A stretch of DNA of 64,000 nucleotides from Pacificimonas flava (GCF_000342165.1 NZ_AMRV01000001.1:186001-250000), one strand, 5' to 3'. Shown: positions 1 to 8,367, numbered from the stretch's first letter. Notes: generated from the letters alone by a model not told the origin. A program made the numbers and translations.

Positions 1-279
1 ATGGCGCCCACGTCCGCAAATCGCGCGCTCCTGGAACGTCTGAATGGCGTGAACCGGGATCTGGGACTGGCGGAGATGGGGGAATGGGATCCTGCCCGCC
101 GAGGGGCTGCGGACATCAGTTTCGTGGCTGAGGATGTGGATGCCGCGCTTGCCGGGCTCGCAACCAGCGGTGGCCGTTCGCACGCTGACGGCGAATATAT
201 CGACCTCGATTCGATCCCGAAGCAAGCGAAGCGGGTGGCGGTTCTGATGAGCCGGCTTTCACAGGAGCCTCGCGACTAA
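1..279 (+). CDS. M20 family peptidase, C-terminal fragment
   Basis: This is the last 92 or so residues of a gene that begins before the window; the ATG at base 1 is internal rather than a start. The segment around residues 29-43 (DPARRGAADISFVAEDV) followed by an acidic 'DLDSIPKQAKRVAVL' stretch is the pattern at the C-terminal end of M20/glutamate carboxypeptidase-like metallopeptidases, where the helix carrying AAVL-type residues closes the catalytic domain. The zinc ligands lie upstream and cannot be seen, so activity cannot be judged. It ends 110 bp before the ABC-F gene. Family assignment is from memory of the C-terminal pattern and is moderately firm. Confidence 0.7.
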   Translation: MAPTSANRALLERLNGVNRDLGLAEMGEWDPARRGAADISFVAEDVDAALAGLATSGGRSHADGEYIDLDSIPKQAKRVAVLMSRLSQEPRD

Positions 280-389
280 TCCATCGGGATTGCAATCCGG
301 CGAGCCCCGATGGCGCGCCGTGCAGGCTCTGCCTTCTGAAAAATGTGCGCTGCTGTGCGTTCGCAATTGCCTGTGCTATTCGCCCCGGC

Positions 390-2255
390 ATGCTGAATCT
401 GAATGGCATTACCGTTCGCCTGGGTGGGCGAACCATCCTCGACCGTGCGGGCGCTGCAATTCCGCCCGGCAGCCGCGTCGGTCTGATCGGCCGAAACGGT
501 GCCGGCAAGTCAACGCTGATGAAGGTGATGATCGGAGAGATCGATCCCGATGAAGGCGACATCGACATGCCGCGCACGGCGCGCATCGGGTATTTGCAGC
601 AGGAGGCGCCGAGCGGAACCGCGACGCCTTTGGAAACCGTTATCGCTGCCGACCGGGAACGAAGCGAGCTTCTCGCCGAGAGCGAAACGTGCAGGGACAT
701 GCACCGCCTTGGCGACATTCACGAGCGCCTGAACGCCATCGATGCCTATTCGGCGGAAGCGCGCGCGGCGCGAATCCTCGTTGGGCTGGGGTTCGACGAG
801 GACATGCAGGGGCGCCCGCTCGACAGCTACTCCGGCGGCTGGAAAATGCGCGTGGCGCTCGCGGCGCTCCTGTTCTCCCAGCCCGATCTCTTGCTGCTCG
901 ACGAGCCGTCCAATCACCTCGACCTGGAGGCGACGCTGTGGCTGGAGAATTTCCTGAAATCCTACCGCGCGACCCTGGTCGTCATCAGCCACGAACGCGA
1001 TCTTCTGAACAACGTCGTCGATCATATCCTGCATGTCGAGAATGGCCGCACGAAGATGTATGTCGGCGGGTACGATTCCTTCGAACGGCAACGCGCCGAG
1101 CATCTGGCGCAGGCGGGGGCCGCGCGGCGCAAGCAGGAGGTCGAGCGAGAGAAGCTGCAGGCGTTCGTCGATCGATGGCGCGCCAAGGCATCGAAGGCGA
1201 AGCAGGCGCAAAGCCGCATGAAGGCCCTGGAGAAGATGACGCCGATCGCCGCCGCCCTCGAAGATCCCAGCCTGTCGTTCGAATTTCCCAGCTCGCCTGA
1301 ATTGAAGCCGCCGCTGATCACGCTCGACATGGCCTCTGTCGGATATGATGAGCGGCCGATCCTGAAGCGCCTGAACCTGCGCATCGACCCGGACGAGCGG
1401 ATCGCCCTTCTGGGCAAGAACGGCAATGGCAAGACGACGCTGGCCCGGCTGCTGGCGGCGCAGCTTTGCCCGATGGACGGGGAGATGAATGCCTCGCGCA
1501 AGATGACCGTCGGCTATTTCACCCAGTATCAGGTGGAGGAGCTTGAGACGGACGCGACCCCGCTTGAGCATATGACGCGTCAGATGCCGGGCGAGAAGCA
1601 GAGCAAAGTCCGCGCGCAGCTTGGCCGGTTCGGCTTCTCGGGCGAACGCGCGACGCAGCGGGTCGGCAGTCTATCGGGCGGCGAACGCGCGCGGCTCGCC
1701 CTTGCCCTTATTACACGTCACGCGCCGCACCTTCTGATCCTGGACGAGCCGACCAACCACCTCGATGTCGACACGCGGGAAGCGCTTGTGCAGGCGCTGA
1801 ACGACTACCAGGGCGCCGTCGTCATCGTCAGCCATGACCGGCACATGATCGAGCTGGTTGCGGACAGGCTGGTGCTGGTTGCCGATGGAACCGCCGAGAA
1901 TTTCGACGGCACGTTGGAGGACTACACGAGTTTGGTCCTCGGCCGCACACCCGCGAAACGCGCTGGGTCGAAGGATGCCGCGCCGCCGCGGAAGACTTCG
2001 ACGAAATCGCAGAGCGCAGATACACGGCGAATCCTTGCAACGCTTCGCGGGGAAGTGGCGAGCGCGGAAAAGCGCGTCGCAGCGCTGACCCGCGACATTG
2101 CCATCATCGACCAGGCTGTCCTCGATCCGGCGATTTCAGGGAACGGCGCCGCCATCGCGGACCTGATGAAGCGCCGCACAGCGGTCGAGGCCGAACTGCG
2201 AGAGGCGGAGGAGGCTTGGCTGACAGCGGAAGCTGCGCTGGAAGACGCAGCCTGA
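390..2255 (+). CDS. ABC-F family ATPase (Uup/YheS-like)
   Basis: A soluble tandem ABC ATPase with no membrane segments, the hallmark of the ABC-F class that acts on ribosomes rather than in transport. Two nucleotide-binding domains are visible: the first has Walker A GRNGAGKS (near residue 32), signature SGGWKMR and Walker B LLLLDEPSNHLD; the second has Walker A GKNGNGKT, signature LSGGERARLAL and Walker B LLILDEPTNHLD. Between them is the charged linker rich in Arg, Lys and Gln typical of the P-site tRNA interaction motif region, and the last 80 residues are a helical coiled coil as in Uup/YheS. I chose the ATG at 390 because MLNLNGITVRLGG is the normal beginning of the first ABC domain; the upstream in-frame codons from 345 add a cysteine-rich stretch that does not look like protein. 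Length 621 residues fits YheS-type proteins. Exact subfamily is uncertain. Confidence 0.93.
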   Translation: MLNLNGITVRLGGRTILDRAGAAIPPGSRVGLIGRNGAGKSTLMKVMIGEIDPDEGDIDMPRTARIGYLQQEAPSGTATPLETVIAADRERSELLAESETCRDMHRLGDIHERLNAIDAYSAEARAARILVGLGFDEDMQGRPLDSYSGGWKMRVALAALLFSQPDLLLLDEPSNHLDLEATLWLENFLKSYRATLVVISHERDLLNNVVDHILHVENGRTKMYVGGYDSFERQRAEHLAQAGAARRKQEVEREKLQAFVDRWRAKASKAKQAQSRMKALEKMTPIAAALEDPSLSFEFPSSPELKPPLITLDMASVGYDERPILKRLNLRIDPDERIALLGKNGNGKTTLARLLAAQLCPMDGEMNASRKMTVGYFTQYQVEELETDATPLEHMTRQMPGEKQSKVRAQLGRFGFSGERATQRVGSLSGGERARLALALITRHAPHLLILDEPTNHLDVDTREALVQALNDYQGAVVIVSHDRHMIELVADRLVLVADGTAENFDGTLEDYTSLVLGRTPAKRAGSKDAAPPRKTSTKSQSADTRRILATLRGEVASAEKRVAALTRDIAIIDQAVLDPAISGNGAAIADLMKRRTAVEAELREAEEAWLTAEAALEDAA

Positions 2256-2274
2256 ACAGCGCCAGCCCCGCGCC

Positions 2275-2982
2275 TCAGCGAACGAAGCTGGCGCCGTTCA
2301 CATCAATGACGCTCCCGGTCATCGAAGCCGGCGCGTCATAGGCGCAGAATTTCACGACCTTCGCGATCTCCTCAGTCTCTGCGACCCGGCCGAGCGGTAT
2401 GTCTTTCAGCAGTTCAGATCCGCCGCGACTTGCCAGATAGTCCTCGGCCATCCCCGTCATCACATAACCCGGAGTGATGGTATAAACGAGAATGCCCCTT
2501 TGCGCGTAGTTGCGGGCAAGAGTTTTAGCGAGGCCGACCATACCCGCCTTCGCTGCGGCATAGTGCCCGTAGTCGATACCGTCACCGCGATACGCAGCAC
2601 GGCTTGCCACATTGACGATACGGCCCGGAACGCCGCGTTCCAGCCAATGCTGGATGGCAAGGCGGCTGAGGTCTGCGGGCGCCTGCAGATTGATCGCGAG
2701 GCCGCGGGCCCAGCCTTCGGACCAGCTGTCATCATCGGCATCCAGCGGCACCTTATCGAACAGGCCCGCATTGTTGACCAGCACATCGATCTCGCCGCCC
2801 GCAGCGTCCAGAGCCTGCCGCCACAGATGTGCTGCGGCGTCCGGCTTCGTGAAGTCGGCGCCGATGATATCGTCCGCGGTGCGCGTTCCGTGCCGGACGA
2901 CCGTCAGCGGACTGCCGTCAAGCGCCTGCGCGATGCTGGCGCCAATGCCGCGTGTGGAGCCGGTTACGAGAATGCCTGCCAA
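2275..2982 (-). CDS. SDR family oxidoreductase (FabG-like)
   Basis: A 235-residue classical short-chain dehydrogenase/reductase. The N-terminal Rossmann nucleotide motif TGSTRGIG, the NNAG motif, and the catalytic Ser-Tyr-Lys group (NVAS followed by YGHYAAAK) are all present, as is the PG motif after the last beta strand (TPGYVMTG). The family reduces or oxidises carbonyl/hydroxyl groups with NAD(P)H; the closest well-known group is 3-oxoacyl-ACP reductase FabG, but nothing nearby (no acyl carrier protein or ketosynthase gene) indicates that substrate. It converges on the ABC-F gene with only 19 bp between the stops. Divergent to the AI-2E permease gene over 226 bp, in which I see no clear promoter or RNA. 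Confidence 0.9.
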   Translation of the reverse strand: MAGILVTGSTRGIGASIAQALDGSPLTVVRHGTRTADDIIGADFTKPDAAAHLWRQALDAAGGEIDVLVNNAGLFDKVPLDADDDSWSEGWARGLAINLQAPADLSRLAIQHWLERGVPGRIVNVASRAAYRGDGIDYGHYAAAKAGMVGLAKTLARNYAQRGILVYTITPGYVMTGMAEDYLASRGGSELLKDIPLGRVAETEEIAKVVKFCAYDAPASMTGSVIDVNGASFVR

Positions 2983-3208
2983 TGATCTGCTCCCAATTCG
3001 TCATATTCGATATCTTGCGGCCGCGCAGAAGATCCGCAGCCCTGGAATCCTGCCATGGCGCAGCGCCGTGCGCCGATCAACCACGCCGGATCTGCCGGCG
3101 GCCTGCAACCCATGGACGTTTAGCAGGTTGATCGGCAAAGACGGTCGCGGGCGCGCTGAGGATCGCGGTCGATATTCGCAAGATTGCGAAAGAAGGGGCA
3201 GGGCGATC

Positions 3209-4480
3209 ATGGACGAGGCGGAGGCAGGCGACGTACCGGAACCGCCCGCGCCGCCACGTCCCACACGCCGACAGGAAAGCCGCCGGACGGCGCATCGCCG
3301 GGACCGGCTGCTTTCGGCGCTCAACATCAGCATGGCGGGGGCGCTGCTTCTGGCGCTACCCTTCGCCCTTCAGGCCGGATCGGTGTTCTTCCTGCCGCTC
3401 GCGGCGGGCTTGACCTTTGGTCTGATGCTCGTCCCCGTCCAGGTCCGGCTGGAGCGCGTCCTGCCCGCCACGCTGGCGGCGACGGTCAGCCTCAGCGTTC
3501 TTCTCGGCTTCGTGGCCATTCTCAGCTACATCATCGTGATGCCGGCGCTTACCTGGCTGAACAACCTGCCGGTGAATCTGCCCAATGTCCGCCGCAACAT
3601 CGCGCCGATTCTCGACATGTTCGACACGGTCGATCAGGCCGCGGCGCGTATTCAGGAGGGGCTGGGCGTCGAAAAGTCGATGAATGCACCTCCGCCCGGC
3701 AGCATAGGCGCGCCGACATCCGTGGTGGACGCCGTGACCGGTGCGGCGCCCTCCGCACTTATCCAGACCTTTTTCGCGCTCCTGATCCTCGTCTTCTTCC
3801 TCGCCAGCTACTCGCGTCTGCGGCAGGTGCTGATCGACAGCGCGAACACGGTTTCAGGCGCGAAGACGGCGGAACAGGTGCTGACGGATGTCGCCACGGA
3901 CACCGGCCGGTACGTTGGTACGATCACTATCATCAACGTGCTGCTGGGGATCGTCGTGGCCCTTATTTTCTGGTGGCTGGAAATCGAGACGCCGTGGATG
4001 TGGGGCGGTCTGGCCGGCCTCCTCAATTTCGTGCCCTATGTCGGTCCGGTGGTCTTCTTTTTCCTCGCCGGACTCGGCGGGATGGCGGTCGAACCGAACT
4101 GGATCGCGGGCATGGTCCCCGCGCTTGCCTACCTCGTCGTCAACCTCGTCGAGGCGTATATCGTCACGCCGGCGATCCTCGGACGGCGTTTTCTCATTAA
4201 CCCGCTCCTGATCATGATCGCCCTTTCCTTTTGGGGCTGGGTGTGGGGCGCCATGGGCGCGCTTCTGTCCGTGCCGCTCCTGATCATCGCGCGCTCGTTC
4301 ATCCGGCGCGTGGGCGGACCGAACGTCTTCGGGTTCTTGCTCGATCAGACGACACTGATGCGGGAAAATCTGAATTTTACAGGATCGGTTCCGGCGCCGA
4401 TGCCCGCGCCGGCACCTGGAGAACAGGAAAAATCCGGGGAAAATCAGGCAGAGGAAAAAAGTCGGGATCAGGTTGCTTGA
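3209..4480 (+). CDS. AI-2E family transporter (UPF0118)
   Basis: A 423-residue integral membrane protein with a hydrophilic, proline- and arginine-rich N-terminus (about 35 residues), then seven to eight hydrophobic segments arranged as in the AI-2E/PerM exporter-like family: two close helices after residue 40, a soluble central region around residues 120-190, and a cluster of helices in the second half with the family pattern 'LNFVPYVGPVVFFFLAGL' (split here by the membrane turn). Family members are implicated in autoinducer-2 or ion/proton exchange; the substrate here is unknown. The start at 3209 follows a good Shine-Dalgarno run (AAGAAGGGG). Reading can be extended upstream in frame to 2612, but that part is antisense to the SDR gene. 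The stop codon overlaps a possible tRNA promoter. Confidence 0.9.
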   Translation: MDEAEAGDVPEPPAPPRPTRRQESRRTAHRRDRLLSALNISMAGALLLALPFALQAGSVFFLPLAAGLTFGLMLVPVQVRLERVLPATLAATVSLSVLLGFVAILSYIIVMPALTWLNNLPVNLPNVRRNIAPILDMFDTVDQAAARIQEGLGVEKSMNAPPPGSIGAPTSVVDAVTGAAPSALIQTFFALLILVFFLASYSRLRQVLIDSANTVSGAKTAEQVLTDVATDTGRYVGTITIINVLLGIVVALIFWWLEIETPWMWGGLAGLLNFVPYVGPVVFFFLAGLGGMAVEPNWIAGMVPALAYLVVNLVEAYIVTPAILGRRFLINPLLIMIALSFWGWVWGAMGALLSVPLLIIARSFIRRVGGPNVFGFLLDQTTLMRENLNFTGSVPAPMPAPAPGEQEKSGENQAEEKSRDQVA

Positions 4481-4505
4481 CACAGGCCAAGGCGCTTCGT
4501 AGTGA
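4477..4505 (+). promoter_or_regulatory. possible promoter for tRNA-Asp
   Basis: TTGACA at 4477-4482 is a perfect -35 hexamer and overlaps the stop codon of the permease gene. At 17 bp spacing the -10 position reads TAGTGA, a poor match to TATAAT. It lies about 40 bp before the tRNA, which is reasonable, but the weak -10 keeps this tentative. Confidence 0.3.
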
Positions 4506-4545
4506 CGCGCCTCCGGTCGGGGCGACGCTCCTTCCGAACTCCCAA

Positions 4546-4622
<77 letters not shown>

Positions 4623-4648
4623 TTTTCTATTGTTCAGACGTGCGATGG

Positions 4649-4663
4649 ATCCCCTTCGGGGAT
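4649..4663 (+). promoter_or_regulatory. hairpin covering the photolyase start codon
   Basis: ATCCCC (4649-4654) and GGGGAT (4658-4663) form a perfect 6-bp stem with a 3-nt TTC loop. The last two stem bases are the A and T of the photolyase ATG at 4662, and the Gs of the right arm are the only purine run that could serve as ribosome-binding site. This could limit translation, but a 6-bp hairpin may also be chance. Confidence 0.35.
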
Positions 4664-6185
4664 GACCGCGCTTGTCTATATTCTCGGCGATCAGCTGACA
4701 CGCGACCTTGCATCCCTGCGAGGCTGCGCGAAGGACGATACCGTCGTCCTGATGACAGAGCTGGACGAGGAGACCCGCTATGTGGGCCACCACAAGCAGA
4801 AGCTGGTCTTTATCCTGTCGGCCATGCGCCATTTCGCGCAGGAGCTTTCGGCGGCTGGCTGGCGTGTCGACTATGTAAAGCTGGACGATCCCAACAATTC
4901 CGGCGCTTTCACGGGCGAACTCGCCCGCGCTCTCGAGCGCCACGCCATTGACCAGATTCGCATCGTTAAAGCCGGCGAGTGGCGGGTCCAGGCCATGATC
5001 GACGAATGGCCGGACCGATTCGACGTAACCGTTCGCCAGTTCGACGATGACCGGTTTATCTGCAGCCTCGACGCGTTCGACGCGTGGGCCGAGGATCGGT
5101 CCTCGCTAACGATGGAATTCTTCTATCGAGAGATGCGGCGGAAAACAGGCCTCCTGATGTCCGATGGAGAACCGGAGGGAGGACGCTGGAATTTCGACAA
5201 GGAGAACAGAAAGCCGGCGAAAAGCGATCTGTTCATGCCGGACCGCTTGGCCTTTGAACCGGATGAGATCACGCTGGCCGTTATCCACCTTGTCGAAATG
5301 CGGTTCGCGGACAATGTCGGACGACTCGCAGGGTTCGGTTTCGCGGTCACGCGCGACGATGCCGAAAGCGTCCTCGAGCGATTTCTAGACTGCGCGCTGC
5401 AATCGTTCGGCACCTATCAGGACGCCATGCTGACGGGCGAAGCCTTTCTCTATCATGCCGTCATTTCGCCCTACATCAATATCGGCTTTCTCGATCCGCT
5501 CGCGATATGTCGGCGCGTTGAGGCGGCATATCGCGCGGGACGCGTGCCGCTGAATGCGGCGGAGGGCTTCATCCGCCAGATCATAGGATGGCGGGAGTTC
5601 GTGCGCGGCATCTATTGGCGAGAAATGCCCGGCTACGTCGAAAGAAATTTCCTGGAAGCGGACAGGAACCTGCCCGCTTTTTACTGGAGCGGCGAGACCG
5701 ACATGCATTGCTTGGCTGAGGCCATTGGTCAGACGCTCGATCATGCCTACGCTCATCATATCCAGCGGCTGATGATCACGGGGAATTTCGCGCTGCTGAT
5801 CGGCGCCGACCCGAAGCAGGTGCACGAATGGTATCTGGAGGTCTACGCCGATGCCTATGAATGGGTCGAACTGCCGAATACGCTCGGCATGAGCCAGTTC
5901 GGCGATGGCGGCCTTCTCGGCACGAAGCCCTATGCCTCATCCGGCAATTATATCGACAAGATGTCGGATTATTGCGGTTCGTGCCGATACGATGTGAAGG
6001 TGAAGGCGGGGGAGGGGGCGTGCCCCTTCAATCCCCTGTATTGGCATTTCCTCGACCGGAACCGCGACAAGCTGCAGGGCAGTCGCCGCCTGGCCATGCC
6101 GTACCGGACCTGGGACGGCATGGACGCCGCGCGCCGCGAGGAATATCTCGAGAGCGCGCGCTCGTTCCTGCGCGGACTGCGGTAG
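4662..6185 (+). CDS. phrB: iron-sulfur bacterial photolyase (6-4), FeS-BCP class
   Basis: A 507-residue flavoprotein of the prokaryotic (6-4) photolyase / FeS-BCP group, which uses blue light and FAD to reverse (6-4) pyrimidine photoproducts and carries a 4Fe-4S cluster in the C-terminal half. The N-terminal MTALVYILGDQLT is the usual opening of this family's antenna-binding domain. Four cysteines sit at residues 350 (in DMHCL), 438 and 441 (in YCGSC) and 454 (in GACPFNP); these are the cluster ligands and have the same numbers I recall for the Agrobacterium PhrB protein. The region around residues 360-440 (HHIQRLMITGNFALL, then NTLGMSQFGDGG) matches the FAD-binding part. Length is normal. 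The start follows tRNA-Asp by 39 bp and lies inside a small hairpin, which may tune translation. Converges on the chorismate mutase gene with 4 bp between stops. Confidence 0.95.
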   Translation: MTALVYILGDQLTRDLASLRGCAKDDTVVLMTELDEETRYVGHHKQKLVFILSAMRHFAQELSAAGWRVDYVKLDDPNNSGAFTGELARALERHAIDQIRIVKAGEWRVQAMIDEWPDRFDVTVRQFDDDRFICSLDAFDAWAEDRSSLTMEFFYREMRRKTGLLMSDGEPEGGRWNFDKENRKPAKSDLFMPDRLAFEPDEITLAVIHLVEMRFADNVGRLAGFGFAVTRDDAESVLERFLDCALQSFGTYQDAMLTGEAFLYHAVISPYINIGFLDPLAICRRVEAAYRAGRVPLNAAEGFIRQIIGWREFVRGIYWREMPGYVERNFLEADRNLPAFYWSGETDMHCLAEAIGQTLDHAYAHHIQRLMITGNFALLIGADPKQVHEWYLEVYADAYEWVELPNTLGMSQFGDGGLLGTKPYASSGNYIDKMSDYCGSCRYDVKVKAGEGACPFNPLYWHFLDRNRDKLQGSRRLAMPYRTWDGMDAARREEYLESARSFLRGLR

Positions 6186-6189
6186 CGGA

Positions 6190-6501
6190 TCAGGTTTTCT
6201 CGAGCGCGTCGAAGACGACAAACTCATGCGCGATCGAACGCTCGACCAGAAGCTCATAAAGATCGGCAACCAGGCCATCGTCGAGCTTTTCCGATCGGGC
6301 TGTCGCCTGAGCCTTTTCTATGACGTCGGCCTTGCGCCATTCGTCACGCACCGTTCCGCGTGTTTCCTTCACGCGCGCGGCGGCCTCGATGTAGCGCATC
6401 CGCTCTGCAAGCAGCGCGACGATACGCCGATCCAGTTCATCGATGCCCGCGCGGATTTCGGGCATGGTACGGCAGTCTGCGGGATTTACGATCTCGGTCA
6501 T
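6190..6501 (-). CDS. chorismate mutase type II (AroQ/PchB-like)
   Basis: A 103-residue all-helical protein. The pattern around residues 14-44 (PEIRAGIDELDRRIV, then LLAERMRY and AARVK) is the first helix of the AroQ chorismate mutase fold with its active-site Arg and Lys, and the later 'ADLYELLVERSIAHE' is the third helix. The family converts chorismate to prephenate, or in PchB-type members isochorismate to salicylate plus pyruvate; without structure-level comparison I cannot separate the two. The opening 'CRTMPEIR' is seen in the stand-alone PchB-like proteins of alphaproteobacteria. It is the last gene of the minus-strand group that begins before zapA, 7 bp after the DUF2842 gene, so co-transcription is likely. 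Confidence 0.88.
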   Translation of the reverse strand: MTEIVNPADCRTMPEIRAGIDELDRRIVALLAERMRYIEAAARVKETRGTVRDEWRKADVIEKAQATARSEKLDDGLVADLYELLVERSIAHEFVVFDALEKT

Positions 6502-6508
6502 GGGCGGC

Positions 6509-6721
6509 TCACTTCCATCTGCCGATCTCGATCCACCGCACCAGCGGCTTCAACGGAAAGATCCAGGCCACGCCCAGCACGATCCATATCGGCGTCTGAA
6601 CGAGTACCGGCAGACGCGTCACCGGGTCGGCAAGGCCGGCCACGATCACGACATAGGCTGTAATGATCGCGATCATCGCCAGCACGCCGAGCGGCTTCCT
6701 GAGTTTCGGCTGTTCATCCAT
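6509..6721 (-). CDS. DUF2842 small membrane protein
   Basis: A 70-residue protein with two hydrophobic segments (about residues 13-30 and 41-57) joined by a short polar loop, and a tryptophan-rich end (WIFPLKPLVRWIEIG). This matches the DUF2842 family of small inner-membrane proteins found in alphaproteobacteria, function unknown. Its start overlaps the end of the upstream 5-formyltetrahydrofolate cyclo-ligase gene by 8 bp, implying translational coupling. Confidence 0.8.
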   Translation of the reverse strand: MDEQPKLRKPLGVLAMIAIITAYVVIVAGLADPVTRLPVLVQTPIWIVLGVAWIFPLKPLVRWIEIGRWK

Positions 6722-7328
6722 GAGGACCGTATAGGGCGCTCGGCGTCACAATGTAATCGAGCAGATGGTCCCAGGGCTCTCGCGGCAAGGCCGGCACCAT
6801 TTGACAGTCCCATGCAAGGCCGATGGTGAGCGGCAAGGTCCCCGCGGCCTGGCGCGCGGCGAGGTAACGGTCATAATGTCCCCCACCCTGACCAAGCCGG
6901 TCACCCGTGGATGTCGCAGCGAGCAGGGGGACGAGGAGAATCTCGGGTTCCCCGGCCGCCGCGGTATGCGCGGGCTGCATCATCTTCCAGGGACCGGGAA
7001 AGAGGGGGCCCGCTTCCCGAAATTGCATAGGTGAGGTGCGCTCCCCGAACCACGGGAGGAGAAGGCGCCTGGTGACATGCGCCGCGCAAGGCGCCGGATC
7101 GATCTCGTAACGGGTGGGAACATAAATGCCCACGCGCGCATGCGGTTCGATCAGGGGGGCAGCATGGCCTGCAGCGGCATTGAGGGCGGCCTCACGCTCG
7201 ACGCCGGACAGAGAGAGTGCGAACGCTCTGCGGCTGGAGCGGAGGCGGCGGCGCAGGGCATCCTTCGCGGCCGCCGGATCGGCTTTCCCTTTCGCGCTGC
7301 CGATCAGATCCGAATCCGTGCCGGTCAT
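6714..7328 (-). CDS. 5-formyltetrahydrofolate cyclo-ligase
   Basis: The enzyme converts 5-formyltetrahydrofolate to 5,10-methenyltetrahydrofolate using ATP, returning the stored folate to the one-carbon pool. The diagnostic C-terminal motif GQGGGHYDRYLA is present and the N-terminal KDALRRRLRSSRRA is the usual first helix. The ATG at 7328 gives 204 residues; a GTG at 7349 would add seven residues (giving 211), and neither has a strong ribosome-binding site. The gene lies directly downstream of 6S RNA, the same linkage as ssrS-ygfA in enterobacteria, where the two are co-transcribed. It overlaps DUF2842 downstream by 8 bp. Confidence 0.92.
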   Translation of the reverse strand: MTGTDSDLIGSAKGKADPAAAKDALRRRLRSSRRAFALSLSGVEREAALNAAAGHAAPLIEPHARVGIYVPTRYEIDPAPCAAHVTRRLLLPWFGERTSPMQFREAGPLFPGPWKMMQPAHTAAAGEPEILLVPLLAATSTGDRLGQGGGHYDRYLAARQAAGTLPLTIGLAWDCQMVPALPREPWDHLLDYIVTPSALYGPHG

Positions 7329-7366
7329 GGTTCTTGAGCGCTCAGGCACCAGGCAAAGCTAGGAAG

Positions 7367-7530
7367 GTGACGGAACCGCCATGGCCGTTTGCCGGAATAT
7401 CCTCTGACGCCAAGTACGTCAGGTGGGCGCCATGTGCATCGGGGCAAGGCCCCGGGCAGGGATAGCTCCCTAGGATGATATATCGCCTCAGGGATGTTCG
7501 CGTATGCTCGTACCCGGCAGTGTCCGTCAC
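7367..7530 (-). ncRNA. ssrS: 6S RNA
   Basis: The gap between zapA and the 5-FCL gene holds a long imperfect hairpin on the minus strand. The closing stem is GTGACGGA (7530-7523) with TCCGTCAC (7374-7367), perfect over 8 bp, followed inward by TGCCGG with CCGGCA. The left arm then carries CGCGAACATCCCTGAGGCG, which matches the conserved 6S stretch (UUCG...CCCCUGAGCCG in E. coli), and the centre has the open, pyrimidine-purine bubble expected where RNA polymerase binds. Size (about 164 nt) and the position between zapA and 5-FCL are both characteristic. Exact ends are estimated from the closing stem. 6S RNA sequesters the housekeeping sigma holoenzyme in stationary phase. Confidence 0.8.
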
Positions 7531-7538
7531 TGAACAAT

Positions 7539-7916
7539 CTAGGATGCCGCATCGCCCGGCTCAAGGCCTCCCTGTTCCAAAGCAGCGATGATGCGCTCAA
7601 CACGTTCGGCGGCGGCGTCGAGCGCGGCAAGCGCCTCCGAAGCCCTGTCCGGATCCGCCGCGCCTGAGGAGGCAGTCTCCGACGGATTATCTGCAGCGGT
7701 CGCCTCACGATCCGCCTGTCCACGGATCAGATCGTCCGCCACCATGATGGCGGACATGAGGAGCATGCGGACTTCAGGCAAATGGCCGAGCTGGGTTTGC
7801 AATTGCTGCGCTTTTGCATCGACCGTCTTGGCCAGGCGATCGATCAGGTCTTCTTCGCCGTCCTTGCAGGCGAGGGGGTATGATCTGCCGCCGACATCGA
7901 CACGAACCTGGCCCAT
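7539..7916 (-). CDS. zapA: cell division protein ZapA
   Basis: A 125-residue FtsZ-ring stabiliser. The N-terminal beta-rich ZapA head is visible as VRVDVGGRSYPLACKDGEE, followed by helices with LIDRLAKTVD and the long C-terminal coiled coil (roughly residues 88-118) through which ZapA dimers tetramerise. The C-terminal part contains an Ala/Ser/Asp-rich linker (residues 68-85) that makes it a little longer than the E. coli protein. The gene overlaps the upstream coiled-coil gene by ATGA (its ATG at 7914-7916) and precedes 6S RNA, a linkage widely conserved in proteobacteria. Confidence 0.92.
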   Translation of the reverse strand: MGQVRVDVGGRSYPLACKDGEEDLIDRLAKTVDAKAQQLQTQLGHLPEVRMLLMSAIMVADDLIRGQADREATAADNPSETASSGAADPDRASEALAALDAAAERVERIIAALEQGGLEPGDAAS

Positions 7917-8173
7917 CAGCGGTTTTCCTCCCGATCAATGACGCGCTCCAGATCCGTCAATGCGCGCTCTGCCTCCGTGACGAGCCGGTCATGACGTTCC
8001 CGAAGACGGTCGTGCTCCGCGCGAAGGCGGCTGGTTTCGGATTTCAGCGCGTCCTCGGCCCGTCGCGCCTCGTCAGCTTTCGTCTTTAATGCCGTCGATG
8101 CCGCGGATTCGAGCCGACCGAGCGCGCCGCTTAGCCGCGCCAATCCCTCGTCGAATGTCGTGTTGTCGTGCAA
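7916..8173 (-). CDS. small coiled-coil protein upstream of zapA
   Basis: An 85-residue protein, almost wholly helical, with heptad-like spacing and many Arg, Glu and Leu (for example residues 36-60 with repeated RLR/ERHDRL). No signal peptide or membrane segment. It overlaps zapA by ATGA, so the two are translationally coupled, which suggests a division-related partner comparable in place to the DUF4164-type proteins found before zapA in other alphaproteobacteria or to ZapB by general shape. I do not recognise a family with certainty. Confidence 0.75.
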   Translation of the reverse strand: MHDNTTFDEGLARLSGALGRLESAASTALKTKADEARRAEDALKSETSRLRAEHDRLRERHDRLVTEAERALTDLERVIDREENR

Positions 8174-8184
8174 GAAAGCGCCTT

Positions 8185-8213
8185 TTGACAGTGGGTTGCA
8201 AGATGCCGATAAG
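8185..8213 (+). promoter_or_regulatory. candidate sigma-70 promoter for tkt
   Basis: TTGACA (8185-8190), 17 bp, then GATAAG (8208-8213): a perfect -35 with a 4/6 -10. It points toward transketolase, giving an untranslated leader of about 150 nt. The 194-bp gap 8174-8367 also has to hold the promoter of the zapA group on the other strand (a TTGACG occurs there), so the two probably overlap. Confidence 0.4.
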
Positions 8214-8367
8214 AGCCCGTCTCATGATTCGTCAACGCGCGCTGCGATGAGGTGGTGCCACAGCGCGGTTGCGTGCGGCGACGCTTGCGGCTACCTCCGC
8301 GCGGCAATGATGGCGGTTCGCACCGCCTGCTCACCTCTGCTCTTTTTCAGGGACGACGACCCGGCTC

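Noticed and set aside
2612-3208. in-frame N-terminal extension of the AI-2E permease
   Set aside because: It overlaps the SDR gene on the other strand and a good ribosome-binding site precedes 3209.
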